DNA from: Adiantum capillus-veneris
Lineage: Eukaryota > Streptophyta > Polypodiopsida > Polypodiales > Pteridaceae
Direction of reading: 5' to 3'
NCBI GenBank assembly: GCA_014529385.2
Contig: CM043957.1
Span: 71,445,003 to 71,509,002, forward strand
Length of the DNA stretch: 64,000 bases
The notes beneath the pieces were generated by a model, which searched no databases, was not told where the DNA came from, and was given only the letters and a program-made list of their open reading frames with translations. A program made the position numbers and the translations under genes. The stretch's first letter is position 1. The number at the start of each line of letters is the position of its first letter. Shown here piece after piece: positions 21,880-30,212 of this stretch.

Positions 21880-22700
21880 TTTATTTGCAATACCACATAT
21901 AAGACAAGCACTTACGCTATATGCTATAAACACAAGCTTGATGTGGTATATGATATGCACTGTGCTATATAGCACATAGCGCAATCCAAGTATAATGTTC
22001 TATAAGTGCTACATAGAGTATGCACTGTAGATCATAGCAGAGAGACTTTTTAAAATACCAGATATAGCCCAGACATTTTCTCTATATGCTATATAGCACA
22101 AGCTTGTTGGGTATATGATATGCAGTGGGCTATATGAGACATAGCACATAGCATATAGCACAAATATTGTGCTATGTAGCACATATCACAATTAGAGATG
22201 TGCTATGTTGCACATAGCAAAAATAGAGATTGTGCTATATAGCACAATTAACTATTCCACACACTCCAGGGCTTTATTGTTGTGAACATATAACCCACAA
22301 AATATGCTATTTAGCACATAGCACATAAAAAGATTGTGCTATGTAGCACATATCAATATTTAACACACTTCAGGGCTATACTGTGAGCATATAGCATACA
22401 GGTATGCTATATAGCACATATTACACATGTCCATTGTGCTATGTATCACATAGCACATAACCACACAGAGCACATAGCATAGAATCACACACATTCAGAA
22501 TAGATGAGGGTACTATTGTGAACATGTTTCACCTAGATTGAACTATAAAGCACATAGCACATAACCACACATAGCATATAACCACCCACTCCATGAAGAT
22601 GATGGCTATGTTGTGACCATATAGCACATATTTTGTGCTATATAGCACATAGCAGAAATAGAATATGCTCATACAGTACATAACCATACAATCCATAACA
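21880..22700 (-). repeat. Minisatellite in the FCP1-like gene intron
   Basis: Dense tgctatatagcacatagcac-type units inside the intron bounded by donor 22775 and acceptor 21786. The core TGCTATATAGCA is a 12-base palindrome. Segment 22427-22535 is nearly the same as 17246-17360 next to the transposase gene. Confidence 0.85.
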
Positions 22701-23661
22701 CTCTAACCACATAACCACATGGAAGTGAACCACATACTCCAAAACAAAGTGAAGCACATGTAGGAGGGTATGCACCTTTGCTTTATCCACATTGGCTTCT
22801 AATTCAGCAACGTTCTCTCTAGTAGTACTCGAGAACTGTCCAATCAAATCAATCAGGCGTTGTCGAGCTACAGGGTCTTGCACGCAATCAATCTCCGTTT
22901 GCAACTTTATGGCCAAAGTGTTTGAGCTTTGAGCACACTCAGCCCTATGCAATTCTTTGACTTGATCCTCTATCTGCTTCTTTGCACCCTCAAGTCTTGA
23001 CTTATAGTCTTGCAATCTTCCCTCTGCAATATTCTTCATTTTTGCAAGTGCCCTGCTATCCTCCTCTGCCAATTGTACCAGGCATCCTCCTGTAGGCACG
23101 CTTGACAATGGTACAGACGTACCTTCTGTTTTCAATGATGATCTGGTAGAGGCAACAATGGTTTTGGAACCTCTCCCTCTACCACTCATCTGCTCTTCCC
23201 ACCTCTTGATCTTGTTTTGCAAGTTGTGTCTTTCTTCTAAGGCTCTCATTGCCCTCTCTGCAAAGATAGCCCAAGAAATTTGATGTTTGCCAAATTCACT
23301 GCAGTTTTCCAATGCAAAGGCCTTTGCAAATTGAGTCCCTACTTCATACATGAAGGGACCCTCCTAGTAGACATCCCAGTGTCTCCACACAAGCTTTTGT
23401 AAGAACTCCGACCGAGCATGGTATGCCTTCACTTTTTTATGGCTACCCGGAACAGGCTTTGGGCATATAAAGACAGCTTCCCAGACCTCCTCAGAGATGT
23501 CATTGTTTCCTGTCAAGCTACGCGGATCAACTCCCTCCAATGGCAATCCACGCTCCATATGAAATTCCTCGGCAAGACAACAAAACTTCGTATGTAGAGG
23601 TGGTTCGATGTTCCTAACTAGACTGTTGCTTGCTTGAATCGGATGCTTTGAGGAAGGTGCC

Positions 23662-23954
23662 TGTTAACCCTCACGGCACACGGACACCCATCACCTACGA
23701 TGGACGCGTATTATGTATTTGGTAGAGTCAGGTACCGGGCTTGTCGGACCAATAGGGAAAGGTAGAGTGATCGCCGATGAGAGGCGCACTTTAACTTGGA
23801 CATTCAAGGGATTAGTTGGTTAAGCATGGGCGCCCAAGTGTGAATGGGGTGAGCTCCTATAAAAGCCAACTAAACCTAATTTTTACTCATTCTCTCATTT
23901 GTGCAATTGAAGAGTGCTCTTGCTCCATCTCCATCTTCTTCTTCTTCACCTCCT

Positions 23955-23987
<33 letters not shown>

Positions 23988-24237
23988 GAGAGTGTGTGTG
24001 CGATCGAGCATTGCGAAGGCACGACGGCGGCGAAGCGGTTGAGCGCGGCACGACTGCAGCTTCTTCTTCATCGCGGCGAGGAATCCACCACGAAGGCGAG
24101 CGTAGAGCGGTGAGTGACACACCCTTTGTTTTCTTGAGCTTGCTAGTTTAGGCTTGTTGTGTGCTTGGAGCCGTTTGTGGCTCGCATACGGTGTATTGGC
24201 AAGTCCCTTGCTTCGACAGTGCGGCAAGGAGCGCACA
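23662..24237 (+). repeat. Element B 5' LTR (576 bp)
   Basis: TGTTAACCCT...GCGCACA. A TATA-like ctataaaagcc lies near 23861. A TCTTCTTC-rich leader and a GT/GA microsatellite follow. Confidence 0.92.
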
Positions 24238-24241
24238 TTTT

Positions 24242-24259
24242 TGGCGCCGCTGCCGGGGA
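24242..24259 (+). promoter_or_regulatory. Element B primer binding site (Asp tRNA-like)
   Basis: TGGCGCCGCTGCCGGGGA starts 5 bases after the LTR. It differs by one base from the TGGCGCCGTTGCCGGGG form used by many plant gypsy elements of the Athila type and complementary to tRNA-Asp. Confidence 0.8.
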
Positions 24260-25232
24260 TATGCCCTACACTAAGCTCGGTTAGCACTTTACGCTTCCTT
24301 GTGGTGCAATTTGTATCATAGGAAAGGCAGGGAAGGGGTGTGTGGAGATTTCTGTTTTTTGCGTTTTCTGCATTTGCTGTCAAGTTTCAATTTCTGCTAT
24401 TGTCTGCGTTTTTCAATTTCTGCATTTTCAAGTTCTGCATTTTCAAGTTCGGCATTTTCAATTTCTGTCAAGTTCTGCAATTTCTGCGTTTTTTCTGCAT
24501 TTTCTGCATTTTCAGCAATTTCTGTGCAATTTCTGCATTTTTTTTGCGGTTTTTCTGCATTTTCTGCTTTTTTCTGTCAGTTTTCTGCAGTTTCTGCTTT
24601 TTTTTGCGCTTTTCTGCATTTTTTTAATTGCTGCGTTTTTCTGCATCAAAAAAAATAATAATAATAATAATTTTTCGGGAAAAAAAAAGTTTTTTGAGAA
24701 AAAAAAATTTTTCGAAAAAAAAAATAAAAAATAAATTCGGAAATAAAAAACGCGAGCGAGTGGGTGGCGAAATTACGGGTTGGTTTGTATAAAAAATAGA
24801 TCGGGATCGGGATCATTTTCCCAAGCCCAAGCCCAAGCCCAAGCCCAAGCCCAGGCCTCAGTCTTATGATATATACTAGACTCACTCTTATATATATACC
24901 CTACTCCCTCAAGAGAGAATGAGAGCATGTGGGACAAGTCCTCCACTCTCCTCCTTTCTCTTCCCACTTGCACCCTTAGACTTTCTAGTTTGGGCCTAGT
25001 TCCCTACTGGAAATTGACAGTTTTAGGGATTCCGAGGGCATAAAGTGACCAAACGGAGGGCTGTAAAGCACGACACGACCCTCTGACCGATACGCTCGTT
25101 TTGAGCTATCACACGGCCCATTCCACGACACGCTCAAAAAAATCTAGCAAAAAAACAAACAAAAGACACGCTAAAAACTAGTCACAAGGCCTCCTAAAGC
25201 AGCTTTTTGACACCTTAGGGTATCAAAAGCAC
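24260..25232 (+). other. Element B leader: T-rich repeats and (CCCAAG)n
   Basis: 24340-24640 is a degenerate array around ttctgcattttc. 24650-24740 alternates A-runs and T-runs. 24818-24855 is a (CCCAAG)n hexamer array. The short open frames here are low-complexity shadows. It is a long structured-looking 5' leader, a usual site for packaging signals in retroelements. Confidence 0.7.
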
Positions 25233-26756
25233 ATGCACTTACGCTCTGGGCGGGTGCTAGAACACGAGCATATTGAGGGTGCCTCTGTTCATACGGACAC
25301 CCATTACCCATCCACGATAAGCTCTAGACCCTCAGCGGGGACACAAGGTAGCACCACCCAAGACCCTAAAATAGCCGCTAGTGATTCCTCCTCCGACTCA
25401 GAAATCATGGAAGCATACCCTAACCAAAACACTGAGAGAGAAGGCCATGCACCTCCCGAAGCTCCACAGCCTAGTACTAGTATGTTTAGCCGTTTCATGG
25501 AAACATTAGGTAGAGCTACTCGCTCGGAACCTGATGCAAATGGAGCACACGAAGAGGATGGGTTGGACTCTGACACACCTCTACGATACCCCATTGAGTT
25601 AAATAGTGCCTATGGAAAAGTGCTATATAACGCCTTATTGGACACGGGTGCTAAATACAATCTGCTATCCTATGGGGTGTGGTGTCAGTTAGGGAAGCCA
25701 CCTCTATCTGAGAGTATTATCCAAGTCAAGGGTGTCAACAAGAAAAAAACTGCGGTTTTTGGAATCTGGCACACTTCTGTCAGTTATGACAATGGGGTGG
25801 TAGCTCAAGACTTTTTGGTCATGCCTACTGGAACTATGGAGGGTAATATAAACCTAGGCCGCACGTGGATGATAGCCACCAAATGCACTATTGATTGGGG
25901 GACTGGGGGTGTTACAACGCAAAAACCAACTCTTAGCCCTACCACTCAAGCCATAGTCCCTCAGATATTGCCCAAGGAAATAAAACCCAAGACATTGCAT
26001 GTCCAGGAGGTTGAACCATACGTCCCCATAGCCCAACTCTCTAGAGCTTCAACTAATGTAGTTGAAAGAAAGCTTGAGACACACAAGAACCATCCTAATA
26101 TAACAGAGAAAACATACAAGTGGGTCCCTAAAACCTCTGTAGTGAGCATGGTTGATGCAAAAAAACAGAAGCCTAGTAAGAACCGTACCACTCACTCCAA
26201 GAAATGTAAAGAAACGCTGCGTTGGATTCCTAAACGACTATTGGAAGCCCAAGGATACTATGAAGGAAATGATCAAATCTGGGTGCCAAAACGTAGATTG
26301 TGCTCTTACCTATCACCTGACCCAAGTGAGCCCAATCCCTTAGTTCCAAAACGAATCAATGATCGTGGAAAGAAAAACATCAGAGAATGTTACACACCTG
26401 CTCCCGAGCTAGTTTGGGTACCAAAGAAAGAACGATTTGTTCCACCTAGCTCAGGAAGGGGGGAGTCCCATGAAGATTCTAGCTCCTCATGTAATACATC
26501 CATAGAGGTAAAAGCTTCTACACAGCCTCCATCTATAGTAGTGGACCTCCATGAAGCTACAAAAGAATCCACACCTCCCAGTGTTCAAGAATCACCTGAT
26601 GAACCACTTCAAGTTCGATCCTGGGAGAGTACCTTACCACCCTTGCAACTTGACGAGGCACCTAGGGTAATAGCAAACTACTGGCAAAAATCCTCACCTA
26701 TTACCAACTGGAACAATTGGTTTCAAAGGGTGACAAGCTCATTTCAAACGGTATGA
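25233..26756 (+). CDS. Element B ORF1: retropepsin-like protein with WxPK repeats (507 aa)
   Basis: Starts MHLRSGRVLE. Residues 30-110 are a polar, disordered-looking region. An aspartic-protease fold lies at about 115-215 with active site LLDTGA at 125-130, FLVMPTGT near 184-191 and NLGRTWMI near 197-204. The C-terminal half has tryptophan-proline-lysine blocks at 287-290 (WVPK), 321-324 (WIPK), 340-343 (WVPK) and 385-388 (WVPK), then a Ser/Pro-rich stretch and the end NWFQRVTSSFQTV. The frame is intact and the catalytic triplet is canonical, so a working protease is possible. No capsid, zinc knuckle or polymerase is present. Element A has a decayed homologue of the C-terminal half. Function of the WxPK part unknown. 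Confidence 0.8.
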   Translation: MHLRSGRVLEHEHIEGASVHTDTHYPSTISSRPSAGTQGSTTQDPKIAASDSSSDSEIMEAYPNQNTEREGHAPPEAPQPSTSMFSRFMETLGRATRSEPDANGAHEEDGLDSDTPLRYPIELNSAYGKVLYNALLDTGAKYNLLSYGVWCQLGKPPLSESIIQVKGVNKKKTAVFGIWHTSVSYDNGVVAQDFLVMPTGTMEGNINLGRTWMIATKCTIDWGTGGVTTQKPTLSPTTQAIVPQILPKEIKPKTLHVQEVEPYVPIAQLSRASTNVVERKLETHKNHPNITEKTYKWVPKTSVVSMVDAKKQKPSKNRTTHSKKCKETLRWIPKRLLEAQGYYEGNDQIWVPKRRLCSYLSPDPSEPNPLVPKRINDRGKKNIRECYTPAPELVWVPKKERFVPPSSGRGESHEDSSSSCNTSIEVKASTQPPSIVVDLHEATKESTPPSVQESPDEPLQVRSWESTLPPLQLDEAPRVIANYWQKSSPITNWNNWFQRVTSSFQTV

Positions 26757-27038
26757 TCTACCCAAGGAAGGGGGGAGTGTTTGCTGACAGTCATCATTCA
26801 TTTGCTTCCCTCTCAACCTTTTTCCCTGACCTCTTAATCTCCGATCTTAGGGAATGTATATATATAGCCTTATACTCACAAAAAAACAAAAATAGTAAAG
26901 AGCAAGAGCGCCTAGCAATGAGAGAGCACCCTATCAGATCTTACATATAAGTCCAAATTCACCGTGTCAAGTCAAGCAACACACAAAAACAACTCTTATG
27001 TTTTAAAGGCCTAACCAAATCTATCTGTCTTGTCAGAA

Positions 27039-27461
27039 ATGGCTACTTCACCAGAGGCATGCACTTCTATTTTTGATGAAAGGTACCCCTTGTCTTTTCA
27101 ACAAGTGTTCTACGTATGCTACCCTATACTTTCTTGCGAATGGGATTTGATAGAGAGCCTTGCATGTGAGAGAAATTTTGAGGAGTTAGAATGGCTGATA
27201 CGTCTATGGCTAACTAGTGATCCCTACCCAGTGGCGAATGTGTCTCCAATGGCACATGCTTATTCTTTTGCACAAGATGAGTATCCACGCATCACGAGGT
27301 TCTTGATTAGCATGCTTGCACAAGAGGATGATGAAGAGGAACTAATAGAGACCGAGGAAGACTATGGCCTCACGGACAACGATTTTATTTATCTAGATGA
27401 TGAGGATAGAGGCCTAGCCTTAGGGTGGCCACCCGGTTTATATAATATCCTCTTTCCTTGA
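27039..27461 (+). CDS. Element B ORF2: small acidic protein of unknown function
   Basis: ATG 27039 (MATSPEACTSIFDE) is the likelier start; an earlier in-frame candidate is at 27030. About 140 residues. The first half contains aromatic and Leu-rich helices (FQQVFYVCYPILS, FEELEWLIRLWL). The second half is strongly acidic (EDDEEELIETEEDYG, YLDDEDRG) and ends LGWPPGLYNILFP. It is separated from ORF1 by about 280 bp, so it needs its own transcript, splicing or reinitiation. Element A lacks it. I do not recognise the family. Confidence 0.55.
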   Translation: MATSPEACTSIFDERYPLSFQQVFYVCYPILSCEWDLIESLACERNFEELEWLIRLWLTSDPYPVANVSPMAHAYSFAQDEYPRITRFLISMLAQEDDEEELIETEEDYGLTDNDFIYLDDEDRGLALGWPPGLYNILFP

Positions 27462-28824
27462 TTCTAAAAGGGGTGACAGATAGGTAGGTTAGGGGTCTAG
27501 ATTGTGTTTTGAGTTTGTTTTTTAGGAGTTTTAATTTTTCCCACTAATGTGCCTCCTAGAGGTATTGTTTGTGTTTCATAGTGTGTACAGGAGCGTGTTG
27601 CTATTGATAGGATTTGGACCTTCATGGAACCTTTCTCTCGTTCACACTTCAAATCAAGCGCGACCATCAACACAAACAGGTGTTTCTTGTCCATTAGCAT
27701 TGCCCTTATCTTTTTGCATCTATGTTTGTCTGCTTTGATTGTGATTGGTAGCATACTATTCAGCGCATTGGCTTAGTAACCAACATTTAATTCAATGCAA
27801 TCTTTTGTCATAATCACTTGTTTAGGTGTAAAAATCAAGCAGTCCGACTAAGCTAGTTTGACCAAGCTAGGTATTAGAAATCTTCTCTTAATACCATGGG
27901 GAATGCCTTCCTAATAAGCAATGGTTACTTAGGTTCTTAATCCGATTTAGGCAGCATTGTATGAAATGTACTAGGGCTTTCTAGTGGGCTTGACCCTATT
28001 GACCTTTAGCTTAAGTATTATAAAGGGAGTTTACTAATGTGATGAGCCTGGGGAGGGTAACAGTGTTATATGACCCCCCAAAGTTACAAAATTAAAATGA
28101 TGAAAATGAACAAGCAAAAAAATCAAAGTGCCACAATGTAAAATTTTAAGCTGGAAGAGAAATCTCAGCTTGATTTGGTACTTCACTCACATGTATTGCC
28201 TATGGTACTAGAGCCCTAGAGGTTCCCAGTGTGGGCGCTTTTCCTTGAAAAGCAAAAAACCCAAGGCATACAAAATAAGCACACACATCATAATTGAATC
28301 AATGTGAAAAGACTTTGGGGGGTCAAAGAAAAAGTAATCAGCCAGGCGATGATTTCATGAGAAATTCCTTTTATGGTAGCTTAACTACAAGGTTTTCTAG
28401 ATATAGCCTCTAGTCAGCCCTTGAACATGAATACTTGGCTCTCGCGATTAAACAACTTAATTGACCACAGAAAATTAAGAAGCTTACCCATGGTATTAAT
28501 ATTCGATCTCTAGTGCTTTTCGACCGTCAAATTAGCGACCCCAGACTTGTTTAATTTTTTGCCTTTACATCAGTTTATGCATTTGATTACATTGCAATTT
28601 AATGTTCATTGCTGACAAATTGTTTGAAATTCTTTTTCCAATCAATGTGTCTACCTAAAACTGCATATGCTTTTTAAGAGAATGCCATTACTGTGCCAAT
28701 GTTGTTTGATTTTGCAGTGACTGAAGAAGGCTAAGGACATTCATCTCAAATGCTCTTCCACCTCGACGAACCAGCTTCAACTCAATAGCTTCCGAGGACG
28801 GAATCTACATCAGGAAGGGGGGCA
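27462..28824 (+). other. Element B 3' noncoding region with polypurine tract
   Basis: About 1.36 kb without supported genes, homologous to 5086-6389 of element A. It ends in aggaaggggggca immediately before the 3' LTR. Sequence conservation over this length between A and B, without an open frame, suggests a cis-acting role or simply shared ancestry. Confidence 0.7.
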
Positions 28825-29117
28825 TGTTAACCCTCACGGCACACGGACACCCATCACCTACGATGGACGCGTATTATGTATTTGGTAGAGTCAGGTACCG
28901 GGCTTGTCGGACCAATAGGGAAAGGTAGAGTGATCGCCGATGAGAGGCGCACTTTAACTTGGACATTCAAGGGATTAGTTGGTTAAGCATGGGCGCCCAA
29001 GTGTGAATGGGGTGAGCTCCTATAAAAGCCAACTAAACCTAATTTTTACTCATTCTCTCATTTGTGCAATTGAAGAGTGCTCTTGCTCCATCTCCATCTT
29101 CTTCTTCTTCACCTCCT

Positions 29118-29150
<33 letters not shown>

Positions 29151-29400
29151 GAGAGTGTGTGTGCGATCGAGCATTGCGAAGGCACGACGGCGGCGAAGCG
29201 GTTGAGCGCGGCACGACTGCAGCTTCTTCTTCATCGCGGCGAGGAATCCACCACGAAGGCGAGCGTAGAGCGGTGAGTGACACACCCTTTGTTTTCTTGA
29301 GCTTGCTAGTTTAGGCTTGTTGTGTGCTTGGAGCCGTTTGTGGCTCGCATACGGTGTATTGGCAAGTCCCTTGCTTCGACAGTGCGGCAAGGAGCGCACA
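28825..29400 (+). repeat. Element B 3' LTR (576 bp)
   Basis: Same length as the 5' LTR and no difference seen. Followed by the target duplication gtgcc (29401-29405), whose last base is the G of the interrupted minus-strand ATG. Confidence 0.92.
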
Positions 29401-29407
29401 GTGCCAT

Positions 29408-29869
29408 GATGCAGTCTCAAGTGATATACCTACACATCATCTAATGAACTCATGAGATGTGGTGTGCCATCGCTTATCATCCCTGCTAAAAAGAAACAAG
29501 AACTTCATGGACCTGCTCTTGTAAGCAGGGCATTCAAGGTGATGTGCTATGGGATTTGCCCCAAGATGCATGCAGCTTGTGGACTAGCAAATTACCTCGG
29601 GTGTCTATGTCCTCTCATGCAGCCAGCAGCAGCATTAGGTTTTGCTCGCCTCTTGTTGCAAATGAGCAAGGTGTGGCACTCATGCAGCTCCAAATACAGC
29701 TTAATGTAGCTAAATGATCCCAGGTGGGGCGCGCATGCTCAAGCAGTAGAGAGTGTACATGCTCAATGGGAGAGACATACCTCGAAGAGAAGAGGGCGGT
29801 TACTGCAATCGTCCTTGAAGCAGCTAAGCTTGCACAGTAGAAGCTCTAAGCACAGTAGACCTTGAGCAC

Positions 29870-29955
<86 letters not shown>

Positions 29956-30160
29956 CCGGGGGTCGCGGAGGGGGGGGGGGGGGGGCACGGTGTTTGAAAC
30001 TGCCAACTACTCATGAAACAAAGTGGGTGTGTGAAGGCTGAATTTTTCAGTATAACATTTTTTAGAATATAAATTTGGACGTCTGAAATATGGCACCAGT
30101 GACCACACCCCCAATGTCATGCTATTTAATTATATCACATATATAGCTTTCCACCTATTC
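29408..30160 (-). other. X1 right subterminal region (5' flank of the FCP1-like gene)
   Basis: It should hold the promoter and 5' UTR of the minus-strand gene, now separated from the coding sequence by element B. It contains an (AG)n tract at 29872-29953 and a G-run at 29971-29985. An 85-codon plus-strand frame at 29452-29709 has no recognised domain, and I do not call it. Confidence 0.5.
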
Positions 30161-30172
30161 ATGCTTTCACCC
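30161..30172 (-). repeat. X1 right terminal inverted repeat
   Basis: ATGCTTTCACCC, the exact inverse of 13015-13026, followed by TACA (30173-30176). Confidence 0.8.
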
Positions 30173-30212
30173 TACAAGCAGTGATCAACTCCAATCAATT
30201 ATCTATTTTCTT

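Larger units (their letters stand above)
23662..29400 (+). mobile_element. Young non-autonomous Ty3/gypsy-type element B (5,739 bp)
   Basis: Two 576-bp LTRs (23662-24237 and 28825-29400) that I find identical on reading side by side. They are flanked by a perfect 5-bp duplication, gtgcc (23657-23661 and 29401-29405). It has an Asp-tRNA-like primer site and a polypurine tract (aggaaggggggca, 28812-28824). It encodes a 507-residue retropepsin/WxPK protein and a 143-residue acidic protein, but no RT or integrase. Identical LTRs mean a recent insertion, so its replication machinery must have come from another element. Confidence 0.92.
17924..29407 (-). pseudogene. X1 zinc-finger/FCP1-like (HAD phosphatase fold) gene, split by element B
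   Basis: Multi-exon minus-strand gene. Exon 1 starts at ATG 29407-29405, is cut by element B, and continues 23661 to 22776. It encodes MAPSSKHPIQASNS, then a KFCCLAEEFHMERGLPLEG block and a coiled coil (KIAEGRL/KKQIEDQVKEL type). Donor AAG/GTGCAT. Exon 2 begins at 21785 (phase 0) with a RING-like finger CX2C...CTHVYHMLC. Lys/Arg-rich exon(s) lie near 21076-20726. The last exon runs from about 20511 to 17924 with acidic repeats, then an FCP1/NIF-like domain: LDVNGLL, ALWSCMTQDN, VVDDTLYK, LNPPGTWVCP. In-frame stops at 23364-23366 (TAG) and 18992-18994 (TAA) indicate decay. FCP1-type proteins dephosphorylate phosphoserine; activity here is unproven, since the second Asp of DxDx(T/V) is Asn. Some plant FCP1-like proteins show the same DxNGL form. 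Confidence 0.75.
13015..30172 (+). mobile_element. DNA transposon X1: DDE transposase plus zinc-finger/FCP1-like gene
   Basis: Bounded by inverted repeats GGGTGAAAGCAT (13015-13026 and, inverted, 30161-30172) with a 4-bp duplication, TACA. It carries two convergent genes, each with its 5' end close to a TIR: the transposase (+) and the zinc-finger/FCP1-like gene (-). Without element B (5,744 bp including its duplication) X1 is about 11.4 kb. A TGCTATATAGCA-type minisatellite recurs in the introns of both genes and between them. It is inserted in the intergenic spacer of X2, a member of the same family. The TIR and target-duplication length fit Sola-type transposons, but this assignment is inference. 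Confidence 0.8.

Noticed and set aside
24299-24734. Three overlapping plus-strand ORFs rich in Phe, Cys and Ser
   Set aside because: The leader of element B is a ttctgcattt repeat; all frames are open and low-complexity.
29452-29709. 85-codon plus-strand ORF between element B and the (AG)n tract
   Set aside because: No homologue or motif recognised, and it lies in the expected promoter region of the minus-strand gene; not enough to call.
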